From Albifimbria verrucaria (lineage: Eukaryota > Ascomycota > Sordariomycetes > Hypocreales > Stachybotryaceae), in the NCBI GenBank assembly GCA_020081605.1, contig JAHREC010000013.1, forward strand, positions 2,728,001 through 2,792,000: a stretch of 64,000 nt of DNA. The letters run 5' to 3'. Made by a program: the position numbers and the translations under genes. This document shows positions 12,386 to 22,899 of the stretch, piece after piece (positions within the stretch are counted from its first letter, which is position 1; the number at the start of each line of letters is the position of its first letter). The notes below the pieces were generated by a model, which worked only from the letters and a program-made list of their open reading frames with translations, was not told the DNA's origin and did not search any database.

Positions 12386-13628
12386 TCAGAGCTTTTGGTC
12401 GGTTGTCCCTACCTCCACGACCTGGTCCAGCCCCTGGTACTCGGGCACATCAAAGTCGTACTTCTTGGCAATCGACTGTGAGACGAACCTATCGTAATGG
12501 TTAGTTGTCACGCTTGCCCGCCCAGAGCTGCCATCTTGCATACCGTCCTCCGACAAAGTGTCGACCGCTGAAATGCTTCACCAAAGGTTTAGGTGCTGTC
12601 AGGCTAATGAGGGTGGTAGGCATGAAAGAGCTTCCTAGGCCGGATACGGGTGGTCCATTCTCTATGTCCCATGATGAGGGCGTGTCTACCGAAGTGACCG
12701 GTAGCTTGGTGTCTTGAAGAGCTTGGATAACCGATGGAAACGGTTCTCGGACCTCGCCGGAAAAGCTAAAGCCTGTGGCCCAGATGTTAGAACGAGCGGT
12801 TCTCGACCAATATCGACATGATTTCTCAAACCAAATATGGCATCTACAACATGGTCCGTCGATGCAATTGCCGATTGAAAGTCGTTAACGAAAGGGACCT
12901 CCAGATCCTCAAGCTGTTTGGCAAGACGCTACGCCGACAGTAAGCAAGTTGTTCGAGCATTCAAGCCGGGTAGAAGCGCGTGGAAAGCAGCAAAGAAAAC
13001 CCGACTCATGCGTGCTTCATTCCGGGTGTTGGAGGTGGAGGGATGTACTGGGAGCTCTTGTTGTTGTGTATACCATACCAATTAAGTAAACGAGGATTGG
13101 AAATCACTTTGCTTCTACAAAGGAAACGCAGTCTTACCTGGTACAACTCATTCTTGCTCCGTTTGGGGTAGAACACGGTCGGCTGGTACCCATAAAAGAA
13201 CAAATGGCGTGCCGCAACGAGGCCATCACCTCCTATACCGCCCATTAGCTTTTCCCAACGCCCCGGTGGCAGGCTTAAGACCACGATGTGGACGTGCCGT
13301 TATTTCCAGGACCACAGGCCACTAGGATTCTGCGGCCTTTGTTCAGTGGATGAACACGATAAACTATATGCCTGTTAGTATTCTCAGCCAGAGACAGCCG
13401 TAATGTACTTGACTGGGACGATTTAGCTGGTGGGGCATTCTTACCAGCCTGTGAGACAGAAAGCCCAGCAAGTTCCATGAGCTGGTCGAGCGAGAAGGCT
13501 CCCGTGCTCATCAGCTCTTGGTCCAGAGCTGCGGCTGCTTTCGCACCCAAGGTCTAGAAAGAGTAAGCCGACCCGGTGAAAAGATCCAAACGAGTAATTG
13601 CTAGGGCCATTCGTACCTTTAGAGCCAT
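12386..13628 (-). CDS. NNR1: NAD(P)H-hydrate epimerase (NADHX epimerase)
   Basis: Repairs hydrated NAD(P)H by epimerising R- and S-NAD(P)HX, so that the partner dehydratase can regenerate the cofactor. Seven exons: 13628-13617, 13553-13445, 13363-13298, 13232-13138, 12928-12832, 12772-12544, 12488-12386, giving 236 residues, the usual size of YjeF_N/AIBP proteins. Family motifs are visible: [14 protein letters not shown] near the N-terminus, the cofactor-binding [17 protein letters not shown] formed across intron 3, [15 protein letters not shown], and [15 protein letters not shown]. The DTPSSWD block holds the catalytic Asp region. Intron 3 (13297-13233) appears to be a GC-AG intron, since only a donor starting GCACGT gives GGDG in frame. 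No indels are needed. It is divergent from the S16 gene, with 368 bp between starts. It may be cytosolic or mitochondrial; no clear presequence is seen. Confidence 0.93.
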
Positions 13629-13996
13629 GTTTACGTGATGAAGGGGTGGATAGCTACAAGGGCCAGGAATGTATGCTTTGAAAGAAGTTTTAGGGAAGAT
13701 GTTCGTATCAAGTATTAACGTTGATGTCAATCGTTTGCTACAGGTAGGCCATATTTGCTGCCTCATAACGTGTGTCTGACATCACCAGCCAGGCCGATTT
13801 GCCTTGCTGGGTTCTTGGGGTTAGACTATGATCATGGGTAGGCGCCAAGCAAGCAAACTGTGGGGCTCGCTGATCGGCGCGGCAGAACAGTCCTTCCGGC
13901 ACAACCTCAATTTTTGGGCCTCCGTTCCTGATCTAGAGGAGAGTTGCTCTGGGGTTAAAGGAAGCTCTTTGCCTGGCTAAACAATCATCGCCCACC

Positions 13997-14450
13997 ATGG
14001 TTCTCAAGATTCGCCTGGCCCGGTTCGGCCGCAGGAACACGCCCTTCTACAACATCGTCGTCTCGCACGCACGGTACGTCCAATTCGACTTGCTCTCAGG
14101 GCGCGGGCGCGCCCTGAGCGCGAAACCTGGATATCTAGAAATCTTTTGAGCATCCGCTGACCGCAGCCTTTGTCGATTTCAGAACCGCACGAAACTCCAA
14201 TCCACTCGAGGTCATCGGCACCTACGACCCCATCCCCAAGCCGGACCCCTACGACAACTCCGGCAAGCTGCACAAAGACATCAAGCTCGACACGGCTCGC
14301 GCGCGGTACTGGGTTGGTGTTGGTGCGCAGCCCACCGACACTGCATGGCGTCTGCTTTCCATGGCCGGAATCCTTCCTAAGAAGACTATCGGTCCTAAGG
14401 AAGACACAGTCGACAGGACATTGGACGTCCAGAACATCAAGATCAGGTAG
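13997..14450 (+). CDS. MRPS16: Mitochondrial small-subunit ribosomal protein bS16m
   Basis: Component of the mitochondrial 37S ribosomal subunit. Two exons (13997-14073 and 14183-14450) encode 114 residues. The start [19 protein letters not shown] and the following VVSHARTARNS are diagnostic of the bS16 family, and [14 protein letters not shown] continues it. In bS16 this N-terminal part contacts the small-subunit rRNA. The C-terminal part is a short basic fungal extension ending NIKIR. The start has a good context (CCACCATGG). The 109-nt intron contains an 11-bp perfect hairpin (14095-14118). It shares a divergent promoter region with NNR1; its 3' end converges with the AVT transporter gene. 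No frame problem. Confidence 0.95.
14095..14118. repeat. Perfect 11-bp inverted repeat in the MRPS16 intron
   Basis: CTCAGGGCGCG and CGCGCCCTGAG are separated by GG. The very GC-rich hairpin lies between donor (14074) and acceptor (14182) of the intron and would be stable in the pre-mRNA. Confidence 0.85.
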
Positions 14451-14925
14451 AAGCATTGAGGGGATGCGGTCCGTTGTATGATATGTGTCATAATAGCATT
14501 TAAGGCGTTGACTTGGTTTGGACGATTACGGACGGTCGGGTTCATACTTTGGCCACCCAGATGCAGAGTAACAGGGGATTGCTTTTGCGAATTGAATTGT
14601 ATGACTGTCAAAATCTATAAATCATATATAGCGGGCGGGAACGCCAAAGATACACCATACAGCAGCTCCTATAAATCGACCAAAAGAGAGACAAGCGTGT
14701 AGAACATCACTATGTACAGGAAAAATTGAGTTCCCTTGGTTTTGAAGCCTGCGTGCCCCAACATGTCCAAGATGTGCCAATCAAAACGCCTGTCCCACTG
14801 AAGGAAACGGTGCAAGGCCGCTTTCAAACTCCCAGAATGCTGTCGTAAACTTCCTTCTCAGTTGCTGATGCCATGTATCACATATGCTCTAGATATAACC
14901 GCAACCGTGACTAATTAGTGAGCAG
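14451..14925. other. Convergent intergenic region (3' flanks of MRPS16 and AVT gene)
   Basis: 475 bp between the stop codons of two convergent genes. AT-rich, with no open frame of interest; it holds the 3' untranslated regions. Confidence 0.6.
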
Positions 14926-16715
14926 TCACAAAAAGATATTCAACACCAGGCACACGGCCATGATCGTCACACCATATATGGCAAGACAGAGGGCTAGCCT
15001 TCGAATGAGTCCCTGCTCCAGGTGCTCCATGTCCCACCTCCATTTTCTTCGCCATCGCCAACTGGCCTTGGCGGTGTCGCTTGTCGCGCTCCGAATACTG
15101 GCTGTACTCTGCGACAAGATTCTTGCTTCTTCGACGTCAGATGAAGCCGAGTCCTCCATATCGTCGTCTTCCTTCACAAGACGTTGATGGTGTATGCTGT
15201 CGGGATCGCTGATTTTATAATAGAATAGACCTGGTAGAATGAAGCTGATGGAGGTCGAACCCGTGCTACCGACAAATGCCAACACACGGTCCAAGCTTGA
15301 CACAGAAAGAGCGGTAATATAGGCAAAGATAAGAATGGCTGTCGTGATGAGGGCAAATCGTGTATCAGACATCGGTGCACCGCCACCGTGATCGCCCCTT
15401 GGCGCAGCAGCAGTAGTTAATAACGGAGATGCTGAACGACCGTTGTTGGGTTGCGATGACCGGTTTGGCCGCCATTTACTAACAGCATCAAGCGACGCCC
15501 TGCAAGGATGAACCTGCAGCGGAATTGAGAAAAGAACAAGGATAACTATGGCTGCTTTACCAATGGTCGAAGCAACACCCGTAGGATCTGGTCCATGTTA
15601 GATCAAGAGCATGATTCATAAAGGTATTGGGAGTCCTACACATGGAGACAATATTGCCCACCACATCATTGCCAAATGTGATATATCCGGTAATGGCGAC
15701 AACAACGTATATAGTTGCCGCAGAGCCAATGCTTGAACCGATGACTCTGACCAAGCTACTGGGGCTACTATCCTCGATCTCGTTGATGATTGAGAACATC
15801 TAGCAAAGTTGTTAGTTGTCATGTCAAAGAAAGAATGGGCGCGTACACATACATTTTGGTGACATGTATAGGCGAAAACAACGACAGGAAGCGTGCTTAA
15901 CGTTTCAATTGGCCCTCCCCATTGGATGACTCGGATGTTGCTCGGGTCTGCGTGAGGGTCCACTCCGAAATGGTAGATGACCAACACAATGAGGTAGCCG
16001 ATCGAAACAAGAGCGATGATGCTGGTGTATTTGAGAGAATCAAGTCGTCGCAGAAAGCTCAAAGGAATAATGAAAAGCATGAAGGCTGTAACCCAGAAAT
16101 TCCGGTCAACTAGGTAAGGGACCTCATCGGCATGACTGTTAAAACCCAGCATGACGCCCGGCATGAGATCGCCGATGATGATCATGTAAGAAACGCCGAC
16201 GCCGAAACATTTAACGGCAATTGCAAGGTCGAAGATGACGGCCGCATTCGGATACGTAATTTGAGAAAGTGCGAAGAACGAGGACCCTCCTCGGTCGAGG
16301 TAACGGGCGCACTTTGACTGCAAATACAGACCAAACGAGGCAGTCAAACCTGACCATATCACTAGCAAGACACCGAGCATGATGCCCATGTGCGACAAGA
16401 CCGAGGGCATGGCTAGGGTGCCGGCACCGACAACTAGATAACCGCATCAGCATCTACCTTCATCCGGTCGTCATTCTAGGTCGGCCGAGACACGGCGTGT
16501 ACGTACTTGTGTTCAGCAAGTTGACGATGCTGCTAATCATCGAGGCGGAGCCTTTGTGGCCGCCATCTTTACCGGCTCGACGGCGTGTTCTTCAGGGGAG
16601 GTTGGTGAGCATCGTGGTCAAGCAGTGATGGTGAAGCTGGGGTAAGGTACCTCGACATATCGCGTGAACTGGACCGCGACGTATTACCATCAGAGACAGT
16701 TAGATAGTTCGTCAT
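14926..16715 (-). CDS. Vacuolar amino-acid transporter, AVT/SLC38-like (AAAP family)
   Basis: Multi-pass transporter of the amino acid/auxin permease family, similar in layout to yeast Avt5-Avt7, which move neutral or basic amino acids across the vacuolar membrane. Exons 16715-16507, 16433-15853, 15799-15640 and 15587-14926. The N-terminus MTNYLTVSDGNTSRSSSRD is Ser-rich and cytosolic. The first helix has the family signature LLNTIVGAGTLAMPSVLSHM. Later segments include VVVFAYTCHQNMFSIINE, the conserved core of helix 6. A hydrophilic loop before the last helix carries an acidic stretch (EDDDMEDSASSDVEE). Around 16572 the frame changes: either one surplus base, or an unusually short 43-nt GT-AG intron (16572-16530) that also restores frame. 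It is divergent from HTS1. Confidence 0.85.
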
Positions 16716-17436
16716 AGCCTAGCGAACGTGGTCGCAAACAAGGTGGTGCGGTGGTGGTTGTCGAGCAGTCGATTGTGTCCAGGGATGAACCGAGGAATCC
16801 AGTCCGTCATGTGCCACAGGTTCGTGAGGTCGGGAAGCCCATGAGGCTCTGTCTGCGTGGCGCAAAGACCAGCGTCGTCGGGTTAGGAATTGGCGATGTC
16901 GTCGGCGACAAAGGCCAGAGTGTCGTGGGGCGTCAAAGTGGATTCAGCGAAGGTCGAGCTTGGAGTGAAGGTGTAACTTGTTCATGTCATACGTACTTAA
17001 AATTGGGCAGACGTTTCCGGAGCCTCTGTGTGGGGATGCTGCAAGGTTGCCCCTGGGCGTGTCTCTAGGCCAGGGCGGCCCAGCCAATGGCTGACCGGCG
17101 TTTTTTAGACGCGCATCTTCTGACGCTCAGGCTGACTAACACAACTGTAGTGGCTTGAGTGGGTTTGGGGAGCAGTTTTGGCCCTTTGCTGGGCACCGAC
17201 GCTGCCCAGTAGCCCACACACACACACACATCGACTCCAGTACCCGAGTGGAAAGAATACCTTGCAGCCTATTCGATTGAGTGGCTTTCCTCTGCACATG
17301 CATGTACATCATCCAGCCAGGTACCCTCCATCGCGAGCCGTCCGTCTCTGCAAGTGCTGCGTGCTGCAAGCTGCCCCGCCGTCGACAGTGACTCAAAATT
17401 TCAATTCCAGATGGGCAGAGCCTACTCCTCAGCTCC
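16716..17436. other. Divergent promoter region AVT gene / HTS1
   Basis: 720 bp between two start codons. Contains a CA dinucleotide run at 17215-17230 and a C/T-rich stretch just before HTS1. No separate gene seen. Confidence 0.6.
17215..17230 (+). repeat. CA dinucleotide repeat, eight units
   Basis: Exact (CA)8 in the HTS1 upstream region. Confidence 0.85.
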
Positions 17437-19133
17437 ATGCGCCCTCCCTCGCCTTTCACATCATCTCTCTTTCGCTCGCCCTTCATCCGTGCGCATAGGC
17501 GAGCGTGCGGAACAGGCCGTCTCGTAGCATCTCCTTCAATCGGCAGGCCTTTCTGTACCACGCCAACTCCAAGAACCTCTTCTTCCTCCTCCACCTCTTC
17601 ATCCCACTATACCCCACCTCACCACGACTTCGACGATATGGCGGGACCCGAAGGCAAGGCCCCGAAGAAGGCCGCCATCCAGCTGAAGACGCCCAAGGGC
17701 ACTCGCGATTGGATTGGAGCCGAGATCAACCTGCGAGACGAGATCTTCCGAAAGATCGAGGATGTGTTCAAGCGCCACGGCGGCAACGCCTTGGACACCC
17801 CTGTGTTCGAGCTCAACGAAATCTTGTCCAACAAGTATGGAGAGGACCAACGTTTGATCTACCAGCTGCAGGACCAGGGTGGCGAGCTCTGCTCCCTCCG
17901 ATATGACTTGACTGTGCCGCTGGCGCGTTACCTGGCCATGAACACCGTTCAAAATCTCAAGCGTTATCAGATCGCCAAGGTCTACCGACGTGATCAACCG
18001 GTAAGAACTTTCTGTCCCTGATGTGATAACACTCCCGCTAAATCAGTCATCAGTCCATGACGAGAGGACGTCTTCGTGAGTTCTACCAGTGCGACTTCGA
18101 TATTGCTGGCGAATATGATTCCATGATCCCCGATTCGGAAATCCTCTGCATCATCGTCGAGGTCTTTGAGGCTCTTGGGCTTGAGCAGGACATTACCATC
18201 AAGATGAACCACAGAAAGATCCTCGACGGCCTGTTCAAGGTTGCCGGTGTTCCTGACGACAAGATTCGACCAATCAGTTCCGCCGTCGATAAGCTTGACA
18301 AGCTCCCGTGGGAGGAGGTGAAGAAGGAGATGGGCGAGAAGGGTCTTTCAGAGGAGGTTGCAGACAAGATTGGCGAGTACGTCAAGTTGAGCGGTGGTGC
18401 CGAACTCATCGAGACTCTCCGCAAGGACGAGAAGCTCACCTCCAACGATGACGTGAAGGCCGGTCTCGACGACCTTGACCTGTTGTTCAAGTACCTCGGG
18501 GCTTTCAACGTCGCCAACAAGGTTTCATTCGATCTCTCCCTCGCCCGTGGCCTGGACTACTACACTGGCCTGATCTACGAGGTCGTTATCAAGCTCCCTG
18601 ATATGCCTCGCGCGCCCAAGGACGAGGATTCTCGAATTGGTAGCATTGCTGCGGGAGGTCGCTACGATAACCTGGTTGGCATGTTCAGCAAGCGCCAGAT
18701 TCCTTGCGTTGGTATTTCGTTCGGTGTGGACCGTATTTTCACCATTCTCAAACTTCGCCAAGAGAAGGAGAAGAACCAACAGCCAGCCAGCAAGACGGAT
18801 GTCTTTGTCATGGCATTTGGCGGAAAGGGCTTCGATGGCTTGCTGCCGGAACGCATGGCTGTTGCACGTATGCTCTGGAAAGCTGGTATCAGGGCTGAGT
18901 TCGCTCCCAAGGTCAAGCCCAAGCTGCCGCAACAATTTAAGGCGGCCGAGTCCAACGATACCCCTTTGGCAGTCATTCTTGGCGAGGGTGAGGTTGCTGC
19001 TGGGCAGGTTAGATTAAAGGTCCTGGGACTGGGTGACCAGGCTAGCGCTGAAGAGAAGGATGGCCGTTTGGTGGCCAACGAAGACCTTGTGGCTGAGGTG
19101 AAGAAGTATCTGAGCGAGATTCAGTCTAAATAA
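17437..19133 (+). CDS. HTS1: Histidyl-tRNA synthetase, cytosolic and mitochondrial forms
   Basis: Class II aminoacyl-tRNA synthetase charging tRNA-His. Two exons (17437-18000, 18054-19133; intron of 53 nt) encode 547 residues from the first ATG. The first 67 residues are Arg/Ser-rich without acidic residues until near their end, like a mitochondrial presequence. A second in-frame ATG at 17638 in better context (CGATATGGCG) starts a 480-residue form at [11 protein letters not shown]. One gene with two starts serving both compartments is the known arrangement for yeast HTS1. Class II landmarks: TPKGTRDW, the motif-2 region [12 protein letters not shown], the HisRS-specific RGLDYYTG, and motif 3 GISFGVDRI, followed by the anticodon-binding domain. 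The frame is intact throughout. RO-10 follows 460 bp downstream. Confidence 0.97.
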
Positions 19134-19594
19134 TGGACTATATAGCTTTCGCTATCTCATGCGGCTGAAGGCGGAGCGTGCTGCTTTTGTGGTAAGGACT
19201 TTACCTGGTACACCTGGCGGTAAGCTGTCTTAGAGATCCTGTCTATGCTTTACCCATAGACAAAAAAATGAAATAAACAAAATAGAGAACGACTTCACTC
19301 TTGTGCAATGAATTTGCAATTCTATCATCTTGACGCTGTAAACTTGAGCCTCTTGCGTGTATGTCGAAGCGCAGAGCCCATATCATACGGTACACGTGAC
19401 AGCGCGTTAAGTGGCTGGCGGTACCTTGTTCGCTCAATCAATCGTGTGCCTGGGCCATCTCCACCCGAACTGTAACAACTCTGGGATCTTCCTGTTCTTT
19501 GTTCGCTGTACATATTCATGTCTTAAGACTTCTTGGGCTTTAATTCCCCATTTCCAATTAAAAAAATCTACCAAGAACACTCTCCATCATTGTA
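19134..19594. other. Intergenic HTS1 / RO-10
   Basis: 460 bp holding the HTS1 3' flank and the promoter of the next gene. No other feature seen. Confidence 0.6.
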
Positions 19595-20247
19595 ATGGAC
19601 GAAACCTCGATATCGACCGTCACTCTCCTTGAGTCTCGCCTGTCACGAATCGAGCACCTCCTTTATGGACAAGCTGCCACTCCAGCCCTGGCCTCTAGTA
19701 AGACCGCTGTGCAAAGGATCGCAGAGTTAGAAAGGCGCTTCTCCAAGGCTCTGGCTGATTTTCGCACCTATGGCGAATTACTCAAAATCTGTAAGCTATC
19801 TTTGAGACGTTCTAACCTTCGTCATGGCTCACTTACGAAATTAGACAACTCGCATCCCGACTGGTTTCACTCGCCTGATGCTTCTGTCCCCCTTCAGATC
19901 TGTCTTTAGACGAGGTTCAGGCGATTGTTTTATCGGCAGCCTCGCTCTATCCGGCTACTCAGTCTGCTTTGACAGCTGTTCAGGATAGCCCCATCCCCGA
20001 TCCAAAAGAATCTGCCAATCTCATCGCACTTAGTGAACGGATGAAGGCCATTGAGGCTACGCAAATTGCGCAGGCTGTGGAGATGGCCGAGCTCCGTAAG
20101 CGGAGTGAGGTGATGATTCGGTCATGGTACGAAGGCGGTGTGCTGAATACATCTCAGTCCTTGGCTGACGTGGAAAGCCGCGTGGAAAAGGCTGAACGTC
20201 GTATCAGAAGGGCAGAGCACCAAAAAGAAGAGGAAAATGCTCTTTAA
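19595..20247 (+). CDS. ro-10: Dynactin p24-type subunit, RO-10-like
   Basis: Small coiled-coil protein resembling the dynactin p22/p24 shoulder subunit, called RO-10 in Neurospora, needed with dynein for nuclear distribution in hyphae. Exons 19595-19790 and 19845-20247; 199 residues after correction of one base. The start MDETSISTVTLLESRLSRIE with EHLLYG just after it is the typical p24 opening. AELERRFSKAL and the C-terminal VESRVEKAERRIRRAEHQK are heptad-like. The C5 run at 19888-19892 needs one more C to join VPPSDLSLDEVQAIV; without it the frame stops at TAG. Assignment rests on the N-terminal pattern, length and coiled-coil layout; confidence in the exact subunit is moderate. Confidence 0.72.
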
Positions 20248-21130
20248 AGCATGGTATTTCCTTAGCGTGGATGAATAGCTGTGCGCGACTCAACATTACA
20301 GACATTACCGGAGTTATTTGGGTAAAGCGATCTGCCTGCCGCCACAAACTCTCGGTTACACAGGAAACTGAGACCAGATGCACGAATTTGGTTCTCTTGA
20401 GACCCTGTTAATCCGGACTTGGACTCTGTTATACTCGTCAGAAGCAAGGCGATATGGTCTCATTCCCAAACCCTCGAATTGTCTAAAGATGGTGGGACCC
20501 GGAGCCTCACAACTTACGGATAGAAATTCTATATGCATAGAGTAAGAGTGATGCCCGGTTCACTCTTATGTTTTGAAGAGTTTAACCAAGAGCTTGTGGT
20601 TACTGGTAACACTCGGACGATAAGCGACCCCTTTTCGGTTCGCTAGACCTCTGTCCACAGTATCATAGGTGACGAAAGACTGTGTATCGCTTCTCTTAAT
20701 GTTGGTCGTGGGGCTTATGCAAGAGAAGTACCAAACACCAAGTCGAAGCTGAACAAAGAAGGGGCATTACATTTGCCCATATATATATGTAAGGTGGCGA
20801 TTGGCTCATCCTCACCATACCGTCCTATGCATATAAAGTGTGGGACTTGCGTCTGTCGTGGCAACGCCAAGCTTTAAAGATGAAGGAGAAGGGTACATGT
20901 GGTGTTAGATGAAAGGCCAAGATGATAAGAATGGATAGTTTCTATAACAGTGGCATGACTCAATTCACAACCAAGGTCGTTTTCAGGAATTTTATTTTCT
21001 GATTTAACTGGATACTCTAAACAATCATGAATCATTTCTTGTGGCTTTGCTTTGGGTGTAGCACACAGCACAAAACATCTTTTCCAAAGTGCTGCTCGTT
21101 GAAATTCCAAATTCTCTGTCCATCCTTTTT
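20248..21130. other. Intergenic, border of the accessory block
   Basis: 880 bp, AT-rich, with no open frame above about 80 codons and no recognisable element. It separates the housekeeping genes from the candidate cluster and ends at the 3' end of the oxidoreductase gene. Confidence 0.55.
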
Positions 21131-22899
21131 TTATGAACGCCGGGACATGTAAAGTCTTGCTGAACCACTGCCGATAGACTTGACACGAGCGGTGCGTCGC
21201 ACCTTGGTCATCTCCCTGAGCTTCTTGCGCTGGGGATAAGTGTCCATGTGTAGCTGGGGCTGAGCCAACAGCCTAGGCTGCAAAATCTGGGTATCTTCTG
21301 GGTGTAGCGTTGCGAGAGAGGGACCTATGGTACACGCCAAGTCAGCTCGGATGTTTCAAGTTTGAAGTTCGATATAGTACTTACAGAACAAGTCTGTGGG
21401 CTCATGTGAGATGTTGATCCTTGTGATGGGATTAAGTCCCAGAGTTCGGCGGACATGAGACACGTAGGCTGCGCTCATGAAATGGGCAGGAAGACTGTGG
21501 TCCGGAAGGTTAGAGCTCAGCTCATCAAGACCCTTTTACCATGCAAATAGTCCAAGGCTTCCCATAGAATCCCCTCTTCACATTCTCAGAGTAGATGCCG
21601 GGCAACTTCACGTTGTACCGCCTATCGAGGTCGCCAGCAGCGTACACCTTAAGAGGCTCATCCTCGCCCAAAACGTCACAGTTGCGCCAGGTCTGCACTT
21701 CGAAATGGTTGTCACTGCCTAACTCGGCGGTACTGGGTTTGCTGCGATCGTGCTTGTCGTTGGCCTGGCGGGACTGAATGACAATGGTCTGGAACGGACC
21801 GCTACGGATCTCATGTGTTTCATGCTTGACACGACCGACACCCTTGTAGAGGTCTGGGTTGGAACCGTGGTCCAGCCACGATCGTCGTGAGAATCCAGTG
21901 TGGAGAAGGTTAATGTGAGCGGTGGCAATGACTTCCCTTTGTTCTTGAATGTGAACTGAATCATGGCATCATATTCTCCCATGTTCTTCATGAGCTTGTA
22001 AAGCTCCTCATCAGAGTAACCGGTTGCCGCATCATAAGCATCGCCAAAGATCTTGCGGTGCTCCTCGCGGTTCATTGACTCCATAACGCCATTAGGCATC
22101 AGAAATGTTGACACAACCTCAATCTGGTCAGGGCGACGACCGGGGACCACCCAGCTCTCATGAACCTGTAGGTGGTATCAAGGAAATGATAGCCGCTGTG
22201 TGACAGTTTACCGTATCCGTAGCGGAAGGGATGATAGTGCTGATCAACGATTTCTGCGGGGAGGCGCCAAAGGCCGTCACAGTGCGTCGCCACGAGGTTT
22301 GTCACCGGGCATCCGGTCTTTTGTTGAATCTCAGAGACCATATCATTTGTGCAGTAAAACCCAGGATGGTATCTTCTATGACTGTTGATTAAGAAGAAAG
22401 TGTCGCGCTTGGCCTGAAGCTCCGTATAAGCCGCAAGTAGCTCGTTGAAGTCGTCCGAAATTCCAGCAGCCTCGTTAATATCGTTAACAGCATCTCGACG
22501 AGTCGTGATAGGCTTGTCCATGATAACATTGAGGCCAAGTCTGATGGCCCAGAGACCGTAAGACTTGTGAGCCTCTGGCTCGGATGCAATGATAACACAG
22601 TCCACACCATGGCGCTCAACCACTTCAGCGAGTTGAAGAGCCACGCTCTGAGGCATTGACTGGCGGAACATGGGCACAAACACAAGCTCAGTATCCGGCA
22701 TTGCAGTGGCAGCATACTCCTCAATCTTCTGCTGATTAGGGATAATATCGACTGCAGCCACTAATTCGCCACGGTTCTCCTTCTTCAAAGCAGCGAGATG
22801 CTTGATGTAGGTTCTCTTTGCATGAGGACCAATTCCCACCAAGAGGAACCTGGCCACCGAGGGCTCGATGGGAGAGGCGTTTGGTGGTGACACATGCAT
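21131..22899 (-). CDS. Gfo/Idh/MocA-family NAD(P)-dependent oxidoreductase
   Basis: Likely NAD(P)-dependent dehydrogenase acting on a polyol-, sugar- or amine-like substrate. Exons 22899-21540, 21494-21385 and 21324-21131, with 45- and 60-nt introns; 555 residues after four single-base additions. The N-terminal Rossmann fold opens with FLLVGIGPHAKRTYIKHL (GxGxxA type). VIIASEPEAHKSYG and NVIMDKPITT follow; the latter is the family EKP motif in DKP form. GYGKLSHSGYHFLD carries conserved His residues near the active-site region. Missing bases lie near 22155-22162, 21935-21937, 21561-21563 and 21484-21486, three of them in three-base runs. The last exon encodes a basic tail (QRKKLREMTKVRRTARVKS) unusual for this family. 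Divergent from the ATP-grasp gene across 1.3 kb. The specific substrate is unknown. Confidence 0.82.

Noticed and set aside
17136..17594. 152-codon open frame antisense to the HTS1 start
   Set aside because: Overlaps the HTS1 presequence on the other strand and has no motif; a shadow frame.
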